From contig CAMCTC010000087.1 in NCBI GenBank assembly GCA_945878355.1, positions 1-19,331 of the forward strand: a stretch of 19,331 nucleotides of DNA. The letters are read 5' to 3'. Numbering within the stretch: position 1 is the first letter of the stretch; each line of letters opens with the position of its first letter. The position numbers and the translations under genes are program-made. Under the pieces are notes generated by a model that was given only the letters and a program-made list of their open reading frames with translations, was not told the DNA's origin and did not search any database. This DNA comes from Bordetella parapertussis (GTDB lineage Bacteria; Pseudomonadota; Gammaproteobacteria; Burkholderiales; Burkholderiaceae_C). Shown piece by piece: positions 9,280 to 16,543 of the stretch.

Positions 9280-9676
9280 CAGTGGATCGAATTCATTGGC
9301 TTGGCCTGGCAGCGCCATCACTGCACGCTTGGTCGCGCAGAAATCGATGGTCTGGTCGGGCGCCAGCGGGTAGGTGGCGTTGATCACAAGCAGCGGCAGC
9401 TCGCTGTGGCCAAACCCATCGGCCAGACCGAGCGGGCTCAAGCCATGCTGCAGCGAGTTGTAAAGCCCCGCAAGGGCGATCAGCCCGAGTTCGCTGCGGC
9501 TTGGCCTGGACCAGCACCTCGAGCCGGTGCGATACCGGCACGCCCTGGTAAGCGCCGACGCCGCTCACACCCGATTGCCGCAGCGCCTTGGTGATCGCCA
9601 GGATGCTTTCGCCATGGAAGACTGCGCTCGCGCCCAGGCGAAGCTGGGCCACCTCTTCGGTGAACTGGACTTCCAT
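9280..9676 (-). pseudogene. Remnant of indolepyruvate ferredoxin oxidoreductase alpha-type gene
   Basis: Two pieces of one protein family lie in different frames. Piece 1 (9497-9676) begins with ATG and encodes a normal-looking N-terminus: LRLGASAVFHGESILAITK, then YQGVPVSH and EVLVQAKP, the thiamine-diphosphate-domain start of the alpha subunit. Piece 2 (about 9289-9492), shifted by one frame, encodes [39 protein letters not shown] and [14 protein letters not shown], which belong several hundred residues later in the family. The intervening thiamine-diphosphate and transketolase-like parts and the ferredoxin domains are gone. The remnant ends exactly at the ruvC ATG. The intact enzyme decarboxylates aryl pyruvates to aryl-acetyl-CoA. 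This copy cannot be functional. Confidence 0.85.
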
Positions 9677-9776
9677 ATCGCTTGGCCTTGTCTCCGGCGG
9701 TCCGGTGCTTGGATTGCGGCGCTGCAGCCAGGCGCTGCGACATCACTTCGATGAGTTTTGGATGATATTTCAATCC

Positions 9777-9822
9777 GACGGGCCGACGGGCCGACGGGCC
9801 GTAGGGCCGTAGGGCCGTAGGG
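9777..9822. repeat. Octamer tandem repeat, 5.75 units in two variants
   Basis: Three copies of GACGGGCC (9777-9800) are followed by two of GTAGGGCC (9801-9816) and a partial GTAGGG (9817-9822). The unit changes once in the middle of the array, from GACG to GTAG. Such arrays expand and contract by slipped-strand replication. This one lies ~155 bp upstream of the liv operon start codon. Confidence 0.95.
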
Positions 9823-9893
9823 ATTGCTGGCGGGTGATGGGCTGGACCTTCAGCCGCAGCCCGCGGCCTCTCGGGCTTTGGCGTGCTCATCAG

Positions 9894-9920
9894 GGTAATT
9901 ACCGACCTATCTTCGTCGGT
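9894..9920 (+). promoter_or_regulatory. Palindrome and inverted repeat upstream of the liv operon, possible operator
   Basis: GGTAATTACC (9894-9903) is a perfect 10-bp palindrome. It partly overlaps an inverted repeat, ACCGAC (9901-9906) and GTCGGT (9915-9920), separated by 8 nt. Both lie 56-82 bp before the ATG at 9976. They could be a transcription factor site or a 5'-leader hairpin. No regulator gene is present nearby to support either reading. Confidence 0.35.
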
Positions 9921-9975
9921 TCGGGGGGCCGATTTGACCAACAATGACGCTCTACCTGAAGGATGGAGATGATCA

Positions 9976-11103
9976 ATGAAATTGCCTAAACTGCTTGGGC
10001 TGCTGGCCGCGGCTTCCATCTTTGCGGCCTCGCCGCTCAGGGCGCAGGACATCAGGATCGGCGCCAACCTGCCGATGAGCGGACCCAATGCCGAGTACGG
10101 CGAGCAGTTCGCCGGCGCCGCGGCGATTGCGGTCGAGCATGCCAATGCCGACAAGATGCTGTCCAAGAAACTCGTGATGCTGATCGAGGACAGCCAGGCC
10201 ACGCCGCAGCAAGGCGTCGTCGCGATGAACAAGCTGGTCAATGTCGACAAAGTGCCTTATGTGCTGTCGGCCTTCACTGGCGTTTCCAAGGCGATCGCAC
10301 CGGTCGGTGACAAAGCCCGCGTGGTGTCGATCAACGGCGGCGGCGTCAGCCCGGACCTGGCCGAGTTGGGTGACTATTTCTGGAACGTGATCCCGCTGGT
10401 GAACTTCGAGGTCCAGGCTTTTGCGCCTTACCTGATCAAGGAGCGCGGCTGGAAGAAGGTCGCGCTGATCTATGTCGACGACCCGGCCGGTGAAGCGATC
10501 AAGAAGGAGTTGGAAATCCATGTGCCCAAGAACGGCGGCTCGCTGGTCACGGCGCTGCAGGTGCCGCGGGCTTCGCAGCAGTTCTCGGGCATCGCCGCCA
10601 AGGTGCGCGAGTCGCAACCCGACGTGGTGTTCATCGCCTCGTTCGGCGCGCAGCAGGCGCAGATCATCAAGCAACTGCGCGACAACGGCGTGAAGCAGCA
10701 GATCGCCAGCTACTCGGCATTCTCGATACCGGCCGTGCTGCAACTGCCCGAAGCCAAGGGTGCGCTGTTCCCGACCCAGTCGATCAACTGGGCCGCCGAC
10801 GCGGTGTCGCAGCGCCTGGCCAGCGACTGGAAGGCGAAGAAGGGCAAGGAACCCAACGCCTATACCGCCAACTATTACAACGCGGTGATGGTGTTCGTCA
10901 AACTCGCTCAAGCGCTAGAGAAAGCCGGCTTGCCGATCACCGGCGAGAACCTGCTCAAGCAGCGCCTGCGCAGCGCCAGCTTCGATGTCGCTGGCGGGCG
11001 CATGGTGTTCCAGCCCAACGGCACGGTGTCGATGCCGCTGCAACTCAATGAGATCGACAACGGCACGACCAAGGTCGTCAAGGCCAATCTCGCGCCGAAC
11101 TGA
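9976..11103 (+). CDS. Periplasmic substrate-binding protein of a HAAT/Liv-type ABC transporter
   Basis: This 375-residue type I periplasmic binding protein (Peripla_BP_6, LivJ/LivK-like) delivers a ligand to the LivHMGF complex encoded immediately downstream. It has a signal peptide (MKLPKLLGLLAAASIFAA, probable cleavage after LRA, residue 23). The mature protein opens with DIRIGANLPMSGPNAEYG, the usual first strand and ligand loop. Later segments such as VPRASQQFSGIAAKVRES and PDVVFIASFG fit the second lobe. The start is supported by GGATGGAG at 9961-9968. Family members bind branched-chain amino acids, amides, urea or aromatic acids. The sequence does not settle the ligand, and aromatic acid is only an inference from context. 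Confidence 0.93.
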   Translation: MKLPKLLGLLAAASIFAASPLRAQDIRIGANLPMSGPNAEYGEQFAGAAAIAVEHANADKMLSKKLVMLIEDSQATPQQGVVAMNKLVNVDKVPYVLSAFTGVSKAIAPVGDKARVVSINGGGVSPDLAELGDYFWNVIPLVNFEVQAFAPYLIKERGWKKVALIYVDDPAGEAIKKELEIHVPKNGGSLVTALQVPRASQQFSGIAAKVRESQPDVVFIASFGAQQAQIIKQLRDNGVKQQIASYSAFSIPAVLQLPEAKGALFPTQSINWAADAVSQRLASDWKAKKGKEPNAYTANYYNAVMVFVKLAQALEKAGLPITGENLLKQRLRSASFDVAGGRMVFQPNGTVSMPLQLNEIDNGTTKVVKANLAPN

Positions 11104-11121
11104 CACCGAGAGGTCGCCAGC

Positions 11122-11997
11122 GTGCTGCTGCTCCAACTGCTGGTCAACGGGCTGCAGCTTGGCGCGATCTACGGCCTGACCGCCGTTGGTTTTGCGCTGA
11201 TCTTCGGCTCGACCAAGGTGTTCCACGTCGCGCATGGCGCGTCGTTCACGCTGGCCGGCTATCTGTTCTGGTGGGGCATGACGGCGCTGAAATGGCACTG
11301 GCTGGCCAGTATCGCGCTCGCGGTCGTCGCAGTGGTGCTGTTCGGGCTGTTCATGGAGCGATTCATCTACCGGCCTATCCAGCGCCACGAGGGCGCTTTC
11401 TTCACCGTTTTCATCGCCGCATTCGGCATGCAGATCGTGGTGCAGAACCTGGTCGGGACGGTGTTCGGTCGCGGCTTCGAGACCGTCAGCGCTGAGCTGT
11501 CGCGCTCAGTCGAGATCGCGCCCAACCTGTTCGTCGCGCCGATCGCCGGGGTCGCGATCGCCGTCGGGCTGATCTTCTACTTCGGGCTCAACCTGTTTCT
11601 GGCGCGAACCCAGGTCGGTACCGGCCTGCGCGCGCTGTCCGACAACCCGGACCTGGTGCGGATCTTCGGTCTCGAGCCGACCCGGCTGGCGCAGGTCGCG
11701 TTCGCGCTCGGGTCGGCACTGGTTGTGCCGGCGGCAGCGCTGACCGCGGTCTCGCAGGGGATCAACCCCGGCATGGGCTCGCACATCATGTTGATCAGCC
11801 TGGCGGCGACGATCGTCGGCGGCATCGGCTCGCTCAAGGGCGCGGCGATGGGCGGCATGCTGCTGGGCCTGGCCGAGAGCGTTGCGGTCTGGAAGCTCGA
11901 CCCGCAGTGGAGCGAAGCAGTGACTTTCGTCGTGCTCTTCGTCTTCATCATCTTCAGGCCTGCCGGTTTTCTGGGCCGGGCGCAAAACGCGAAATAG
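11122..11997 (+). CDS. livH: LivH-type ABC transporter permease
   Basis: This inner-membrane permease of the branched-chain amino acid family has 291 residues with about eight hydrophobic segments. The start is GTG at 11122, preceded by GAGAGGT at about 7 nt. The N-terminus, LLQLLVNGLQLGAIYGLTAV, is typical of LivH. The cytoplasmic coupling-loop region reads TQVGTGLRALSDNPDLVRIFG, followed by the TIVGGIGSLKGAAMGG segment near the C-terminus. It lies 18 bp after the binding-protein gene and 15 bp before livM. The symbol denotes family only, since the cargo may not be branched-chain amino acids. Confidence 0.92.
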   Translation: MLLLQLLVNGLQLGAIYGLTAVGFALIFGSTKVFHVAHGASFTLAGYLFWWGMTALKWHWLASIALAVVAVVLFGLFMERFIYRPIQRHEGAFFTVFIAAFGMQIVVQNLVGTVFGRGFETVSAELSRSVEIAPNLFVAPIAGVAIAVGLIFYFGLNLFLARTQVGTGLRALSDNPDLVRIFGLEPTRLAQVAFALGSALVVPAAALTAVSQGINPGMGSHIMLISLAATIVGGIGSLKGAAMGGMLLGLAESVAVWKLDPQWSEAVTFVVLFVFIIFRPAGFLGRAQNAK

Positions 11998-12012
11998 ACA
12001 GGACGAGCGCTG

Positions 12013-12894
12013 ATGTGGGCCTACCTCAACAACCTGGCCGTGCTGATCACGATCAACGCGATCCTCGCGGTCACGCTGAACTTCGTGCTCGGCTATGCCG
12101 GGATCTTCTCGATGGCCCATGCAGCTTTCTTCGGCATCGGTGCCTACACCGCGGCGCTGGTGGCGATCAAGCTCGGCGGCGGCTTTTTGCTCGCAACCGC
12201 TGCGGGCATGTCGGTCGCGGGCTTGCTGTCGCTGGCGCTGGCCTTGCCGGCCTTGCGGGTTCGAGGCGAGTACTTCGTCGCCGCTTCGCTGGGGCTGCAG
12301 ATGCTGGCGCTGACCTTGTTCTCGGAGTGGAAAGCTGTCACTGGTGGCATCGGCGGCATCACCAACATCCCGCCGGCCAGGTTTCCGGGCTTCGAGGTCA
12401 GCAGCCCGCAGCAGTACCTGGTCTTGGCGCTGGTCTGCCTGGCGCTGGTGATGTGGGGTGTCTCTCGTCTGGTGAACTCCAGCTTTGGCCGCAGCCTGAA
12501 GGCGATCCGCGACGACGAGACCGCGGCATCGGCCGCCGGCAAGAACGTCGCCGTGGTCAAGACCATGGCCGTCGTCGTGTCGTCGGCATTGGCAGCGGTC
12601 GCGGGCTCGCTCTACGCCTTCTTTCTCAGCTTCATCAATGTCGAGAGCTTCACGCTCGACACCTCGGTCTACCTGATGGCGATGGTGATCATCGGCGGCA
12701 CAGCGACGCTGTGGGGTCCGGTGGTGGGGACGGTGCTGATCTTGTTGCTGCCGGCTGTGCTGTCGTTTCTGCCTGGCTTGCCGCAGACCGAGGTAGGTTC
12801 GATCCAGCAGATCGTCTACGGCCTGGCGATGGTCTTGCTGATGATCTACCGGCCCGGGGGGCTGTGGGCCGCGAAGTCAAAGGCTGGCGCGTGA
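12013..12894 (+). CDS. livM: LivM-type ABC transporter permease
   Basis: This is the second permease subunit, 293 residues, with multiple membrane segments and the LivM hallmark near the N-terminus (ILAVTLNFVLGYAGIFSMAH, then AAFFGIGAYTAAL). The coupling loop reads SSFGRSLKAIRDDETAASAAG. The C-terminal VIIGGTATLWGPVVGT and RPGGLW are typical. It would pair with the upstream LivH to form the translocation path. The stop overlaps the GTG start of livG (GTGA at 12891-12894), which suggests translational coupling of permease and ATPase. Confidence 0.92.
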   Translation: MWAYLNNLAVLITINAILAVTLNFVLGYAGIFSMAHAAFFGIGAYTAALVAIKLGGGFLLATAAGMSVAGLLSLALALPALRVRGEYFVAASLGLQMLALTLFSEWKAVTGGIGGITNIPPARFPGFEVSSPQQYLVLALVCLALVMWGVSRLVNSSFGRSLKAIRDDETAASAAGKNVAVVKTMAVVVSSALAAVAGSLYAFFLSFINVESFTLDTSVYLMAMVIIGGTATLWGPVVGTVLILLLPAVLSFLPGLPQTEVGSIQQIVYGLAMVLLMIYRPGGLWAAKSKAGA

Positions 12895-13646
12895 GCGAAT
12901 CGCCCAACATCCTGCTCGAGACCCGAGGTCTGGCGATCAACTTTGGCGGGCTGAAAGCGGTCGACGGGGTCTCGCTGGCCTTGCGCGAAGGCATCATCAC
13001 GACGCTGGTCGGCCCGAACGGGGCGGGCAAGACGACGCTGTTCAACCTGATCACCGGTCAGCTCGAGCCCGACGCCGGCGACGTGCAGTGGCTGGGCCGA
13101 TCGATCAAGGGCCAGCCGCATTGGAAGATCGCGCAGGCCGGTATCGGCAGGACTTTTCAAGACCTCAAGCTGTTCAACCAGATGACGGTGCTGGAGAACG
13201 CGCTGACGGTGACCGAACGCAGGTCCTGGCTGTGGCAGTCGGGCGGTCGTGCTGCTGCGGCAGAGCGCTTGGCGCGCGCCGAGTCCGCGCTTGAGCAAGT
13301 CGGGCTGGCCGACCACCGCCACACCCGTGCGATCGATCTGGCTTATGCCGAGCGCAAGTTCCTGTCGATCGCGCGCATCCTCAGCGCAGGCGCCAGGCTG
13401 TGGCTGCTCGATGAGCCGGCATCGGGTCTGGACCCGCGCTCGTACGAGCGTTTCATCAAGCTGCTGCGCGACCAGGTCGGTCGCGGCATCACGATCTGCA
13501 TCATCGAGCACAACCTCGACATCGTCAAAGGCATCTCGGACCGGATCGCCTTTCTCGACCAGGGCCGCTTGCTCGCCGAAGGCGATCCGCAGAGCATCCT
13601 GTCCGACCCGGCGCTGGCGTCGATCTACTTTGGTGAGCGGGCTTAA
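12891..13646 (+). CDS. livG: LivG-type ABC transporter ATPase
   Basis: This is a cytoplasmic nucleotide-binding subunit of 251 residues. The GTG at 12891 is chosen because it overlaps the livM stop and yields a normal LivG N-terminus; the longer open frame upstream is a livM shadow. Walker A is GPNGAGKTT (41-49), Q-loop Q90, Walker B LWLLDE (170-175), D-loop SGLDP, and switch histidine H207 in IIEHNL. The signature motif is degenerate: where LSGGQ is expected the protein has LAYAERK (about 150-156). Degenerate signatures occur in LivG relatives. It would pair with the LivF that follows 3 bp downstream. Confidence 0.92.
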   Translation: MSESPNILLETRGLAINFGGLKAVDGVSLALREGIITTLVGPNGAGKTTLFNLITGQLEPDAGDVQWLGRSIKGQPHWKIAQAGIGRTFQDLKLFNQMTVLENALTVTERRSWLWQSGGRAAAAERLARAESALEQVGLADHRHTRAIDLAYAERKFLSIARILSAGARLWLLDEPASGLDPRSYERFIKLLRDQVGRGITICIIEHNLDIVKGISDRIAFLDQGRLLAEGDPQSILSDPALASIYFGERA

Positions 13647-13649
13647 GCG

Positions 13650-14354
13650 ATGACACCGGTGCTCAAGGCGCAAGGTCTGCATGTTGGCTACGGCGGCAAG
13701 CCGGTGCTGATGGATGTCTCGATAGAGCTCAAGCCCGGCGAAGTTCTGTGTCTGATCGGGCACAACGGTGCCGGCAAGTCGACCTTGATGCGGACCTTGT
13801 TCGGGCTGATCAAACCCAGCAGCGGCCGGATGGAAGTTGACGGTCAGCTGCTGTCGGCGCATTTGCCCAGCCAGTTGGCCGACCTGGGCATCGCGCTGAT
13901 GCCTGAAGGGCGCGGCATCTTCCCCAGCCTGACGGTCGAGGAGATCTGGCGCCTGGGTCTGGCCCGCATTGCCAAGGCCGAGCGCGCCGAGCGTATCGAA
14001 TGGGTCTTGTCGGTGCTGCCGCCGGTCAAGGGCTTCTACACCAAGCGCGCCGGCCTGTTGTCGGGCGGCCAGCAGCAGATGGTGTCTATAGGCCGCGCGC
14101 TGCTCGGCCAGCCGCGTTGTCTGATCATGGACGAGCCTTCGATAGGCCTGGCGCCCAAGCTGTTCCAGGACTTGATGCAGCCGATCCGTGCGCTGCAGCA
14201 AGCGCGCGGCATGAGCATTCTGCTGGTCGAGCAGAACGTGCGCGAGGCGCTCAAGGTGTCGGACCGGGTGGTGGTGATGAAAGCTGGCCGCATGGTGCGC
14301 GAAGCCTTGCCTTCTGAACTCGCCGACAACGCCGCGCTGATGGACCTCTACTGA
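13650..14354 (+). CDS. livF: LivF-type ABC transporter ATPase
   Basis: This second nucleotide-binding subunit has 234 residues, the usual LivF size. Walker A is GHNGAGKST (37-45), the signature is a canonical LSGGQQQM (137-144), and Walker B is CLIMDE (157-162). The switch position carries Gln (Q195 in LLVEQN) rather than His, as is usual for LivF. It is the last gene of the plus-strand operon and ends 84 bp before the stop of the convergent thioesterase gene. Two inverted repeats lie in the gap. Confidence 0.93.
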   Translation: MTPVLKAQGLHVGYGGKPVLMDVSIELKPGEVLCLIGHNGAGKSTLMRTLFGLIKPSSGRMEVDGQLLSAHLPSQLADLGIALMPEGRGIFPSLTVEEIWRLGLARIAKAERAERIEWVLSVLPPVKGFYTKRAGLLSGGQQQMVSIGRALLGQPRCLIMDEPSIGLAPKLFQDLMQPIRALQQARGMSILLVEQNVREALKVSDRVVVMKAGRMVREALPSELADNAALMDLY

Positions 14355-14363
14355 GCGCCCCGA

Positions 14364-14381
14364 GGCCGGCCGAAGCCGGCC
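14364..14381. terminator. GC-rich hairpin after livF, possible terminator
   Basis: GGCCGGC (14364-14370) and GCCGGCC (14375-14381) make a 7-bp stem with a CGAA tetraloop, starting 10 nt after the livF stop. It lies between convergent operons, where termination is expected. No U-run follows on either strand, so it may work with a factor or simply stabilise the 3' end. Confidence 0.4.
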
Positions 14382-14397
14382 GGCCCCCCCGTGGGGA

Positions 14398-14429
14398 TCA
14401 AGCAAAGTGGTAGAGCCACATTTGCTTGA
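14398..14429. terminator. 13-bp inverted repeat between convergent operons
   Basis: TCAAGCAAAGTGG (14398-14410) pairs with CCACATTTGCTTGA (14416-14429) around a 5-nt loop, with a single bulged base (A14420). It starts 9 nt after the thioesterase stop on the minus strand and 43 nt after livF on the plus strand. Position suggests a bidirectional terminator, but the AT-rich outer stem and lack of a U-tract are not classical. Confidence 0.5.
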
Positions 14430-14438
14430 GAGGGTCCG

Positions 14439-14870
14439 CTATCGACCTTGCGGGTCGAGCAGGAAGCTGCGCAAGGCCTCGGACACCGGCGTTGGTTTGT
14501 GGCTGGCTTTGTCGATCAGCACACAGGTGGCCTCAGCATGGCCGTGTTCACCGTCGGTCGACTGCAAGCTCTGTTCGAACTGGAACGAGGTCCTGCCGAC
14601 CTTCGCGGTGCGCGTGCCGATGCGAACCCGGCCGGGGAAGAACAGCTCTTTCTTGTAGTCGATCAGCAGCCTGACCACGACGATGCTGGTCGAAGCGGTG
14701 ATGGCGGCGATGCGTGAATCGCCCAGCACCTCGATCCGGCCGGCCTCGAAGAAGGTCGCGAACACCGCGTTGTTGACATGACCTTGGCGGTCGGTGTCGG
14801 CGTTGCGCAGCTTCTCCTCGGTCCAGAACGGGTAGAGGTCTAGGTCTTGCGGCGGGGCGTCATGCGGCAT
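14439..14870 (-). CDS. Acyl-CoA thioesterase, 4HBT hotdog family
   Basis: This is a 143-residue single-hotdog protein. The segment RNADTDRQGHVNNAVFATFF (about 22-41) has the D-x4-GHVNN active-site pattern of the 4-hydroxybenzoyl-CoA thioesterase family, in which the aspartate takes part in hydrolysis. Family members hydrolyse aryl- or acyl-CoA esters to free acid and CoA in the cytoplasm. It is the last gene of the minus-strand operon. It follows the CoA ligase by 19 bp with a good Shine-Dalgarno (GAGGAA), so the two are very probably co-expressed. The exact substrate is unknown. Confidence 0.88.
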   Translation of the reverse strand: MPHDAPPQDLDLYPFWTEEKLRNADTDRQGHVNNAVFATFFEAGRIEVLGDSRIAAITASTSIVVVRLLIDYKKELFFPGRVRIGTRTAKVGRTSFQFEQSLQSTDGEHGHAEATCVLIDKASHKPTPVSEALRSFLLDPQGR

Positions 14871-14889
14871 CGGGTTCCTCGGGCATGGG

Positions 14890-16431
14890 TCAGCGGGCGG
14901 CCGACAAGTCGCTGGCCATTTCGCGCAGCAAGCGCTTCTGGATCTTCACGCCGTTCGGTCCGTCCAGGCTGGGGAAAGAGGTCAGCACCCGCACCCGCTG
15001 CGGGACCTTGTACGACGCCATGTGCTGCCGGCAATGCGCCAGCAGCACGTCCTCGCCGGGGTCGGCCAGCGCCAGCACGATGAAAGCGATGGCCTGGTCG
15101 CCGACACCAGGGACCTTGACGCCAACCACCTGGGCGCCTGCGACGGCCGGATGCTGCATCAAGCAGGCCTCGATCTCTGCCGGGTTGACCAGGTAGCCGC
15201 GCAGCCGCAGGCTGTCGCCGATGCGCGCCAGGTAGTGGAAGCGCTGGCCCTGGGCGGTGGCCAGATCGCCCGAGCTGAACCAGCCTTCGGTATCCAGTGC
15301 GCGGGCGGTGGCTTCGGGGTTGTTGAGGTACTGCGCCAACACGTTCGGACCACGGATCTGCAGCTCGCCGGCTTGGCCATCGGCCACGGGCTGGCCGGTC
15401 TGCGGGTCGACGACGCGGATCGCTATCGCCGGGTCGACCGGCGTGCCGCCGGCCAGCGCGCGCTGCTCGGCCGGCGCCTGCCAATCCTGCAGCGACATCA
15501 GCGAGAACACCTCGGACGAGCCGTAGGTGCCCGAGCAGCGGATGCCGATCGCATCGGCTTGCTGTGTCAGCTGCAGCGACAGCCCGGCGAAGTCGGCCAG
15601 CGTGAGGTGGCGCAGGCTGCTGAAGTCAGCGCCCGGGATCTTGAGCATCGGGTCGAACATCGAATCGGCGCCGACGGCGTGGCTGACGCGTTGGCTGGCG
15701 ATCGACTGCGCAGCGGCGCTGGCGTCGAAGACCGGCATCAGCACGCAGCTCGCGCCGGCTGCCAAAGCTGCCAGCGCGGTCATGAAGCCGAACACGCCGA
15801 ACAGCGGCAGCGCGCACAGCATCGCGTCGCCCGGGCGCAGGTCCATCCCACGGGCCACCTGCCGCGCATGGCGCGCGATGCTGGCATGGTCGTGCGCTGC
15901 CAGCTTGGGCGCGCCGGTGGTGCCCGAGGTGCTGAAGCAGCACAGCAGGTCGCCCGCCTGGCCGGCCTGCGCGGGCAGCGGCAGCGCGCGCGTGGTCTCG
16001 AAAGCCATCAACCCGGACGCGTCGTCGACTGCCATCAGCTGTTCGACCGTCGGCGTCTCAGCCAGCAGCATCTGCGCCACGGCTCCGCGGTCCTCGCCCA
16101 GAAAGCGGCTGGGATGGACCAGCAAGCGCGCCCGCGACACCCTGAGCAGGTGGCCGACTTCGGCCGGCTTGTAGCGGGTGCTGACCGGCACGACCAGCAG
16201 TCCGAGGTGGGCCGCGGCAAACAGCAGTTGCAACCAGGCTGCGCCGTTGGGCAACCAGACCGCGAACGCATCGCCGCGCCGCAGGCCCAGCTGGTGCAAT
16301 GCGCGCGCTGCGTGGCCTGCGGCTGCCAGCAGTTGCTCCCGACCCAGAGCTTGCTGATCATCGCGCAGCGCCGCAGCGTTGGGATGGCCGGCCAGCAGGC
16401 CGGCCAGGTTTTCGAAGGGGCTTGAGTTCAT
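14890..16431 (-). CDS. AMP-dependent acyl/aryl-CoA ligase
   Basis: This is a 513-residue ANL-superfamily adenylating enzyme that would convert a carboxylic acid to its CoA thioester through an acyl-AMP. Motifs in order are the phosphate loop STSGTTGAPKL (167-177), GTYGSSEVF (301-309), GWFSSGDL (383-390), the hinge region ARIGDSLRLRG (402-412) with NPAEIE, and the C-terminal GVKIQKR, where K496 is the likely catalytic lysine. The start at 16431 gives a normal N-terminus; an in-frame upstream extension of 29 residues looks non-coding. Placement between a Liv-type transporter and a 4HBT thioesterase suggests an imported aromatic or similar acid, but benzoate, hydroxybenzoate, phenylacetate or an alkanoate cannot be told apart here. 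Confidence 0.9.
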   Translation of the reverse strand: MNSSPFENLAGLLAGHPNAAALRDDQQALGREQLLAAAGHAARALHQLGLRRGDAFAVWLPNGAAWLQLLFAAAHLGLLVVPVSTRYKPAEVGHLLRVSRARLLVHPSRFLGEDRGAVAQMLLAETPTVEQLMAVDDASGLMAFETTRALPLPAQAGQAGDLLCCFSTSGTTGAPKLAAHDHASIARHARQVARGMDLRPGDAMLCALPLFGVFGFMTALAALAAGASCVLMPVFDASAAAQSIASQRVSHAVGADSMFDPMLKIPGADFSSLRHLTLADFAGLSLQLTQQADAIGIRCSGTYGSSEVFSLMSLQDWQAPAEQRALAGGTPVDPAIAIRVVDPQTGQPVADGQAGELQIRGPNVLAQYLNNPEATARALDTEGWFSSGDLATAQGQRFHYLARIGDSLRLRGYLVNPAEIEACLMQHPAVAGAQVVGVKVPGVGDQAIAFIVLALADPGEDVLLAHCRQHMASYKVPQRVRVLTSFPSLDGPNGVKIQKRLLREMASDLSAAR

Positions 16432-16458
16432 TGCTTGGCAGTGGTCCTGGCCGCGCGC

Positions 16459-16517
16459 TGGCAAGGTTATCAGTGGATGGCCGCCAAACGCATCGCTGGC
16501 GGCGCATGGCCTTGCCA
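16459..16517 (-). other. Nested inverted repeats between livF and the CoA ligase
   Basis: An outer pair, TGGCAAGG (16459-16466) and CCTTGCCA (16510-16517), encloses an inner pair, GCCGCCA (16480-16486) and TGGCGGC (16497-16503). The set can fold into one long interrupted hairpin in the 112-bp gap between the minus-strand livF stop and the ligase start. It could reduce read-through or act as an RNA processing or stability element that makes expression of ligase and transporter unequal. Confidence 0.4.
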
Positions 16518-16543
16518 ATGGGCGATTGCCGCGCGAGGCTTGG

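Larger units (their letters stand above)
9677..9975. other. Intergenic region between the oxidoreductase remnant and the liv operon
   Basis: These 299 bp separate the start of the minus-strand oxidoreductase remnant from the plus-strand substrate-binding protein gene, so they were probably once a divergent promoter region. I see no credible gene on either strand. They contain the octamer repeat (9777-9822), the palindrome and inverted repeat (9894-9920), and a TTGACC hexamer (9934-9939) without a matching -10 at normal spacing. Confidence 0.6.

Noticed and set aside
9280..9441. RuvC with a 54-residue N-terminal extension starting at TTG 9441.
   Set aside because: The added residues match the oxidoreductase family, and RuvC begins just before its first catalytic aspartate, so the ATG at 9279 is the natural start.
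9934..9939. TTGACC as the -35 of a liv operon promoter.
   Set aside because: No -10 at suitable spacing before the start codon at 9976; noted only as part of the intergenic region.
11907..12890. Upstream extension of the plus-strand livG frame, giving a 579-residue fusion.
   Set aside because: The extension lies out of frame inside livM and is arginine- and glycine-rich; the GTG at 12891 gives a standard LivG.
12846..14405. 519-codon open frame antisense to livG and livF.
   Set aside because: Shadow of two clear ATPase genes; no motif or start signal.
15022..16425. 467-codon open frame on the plus strand opposite the CoA ligase.
   Set aside because: The ligase motifs on the minus strand are unambiguous; this frame is its complement.
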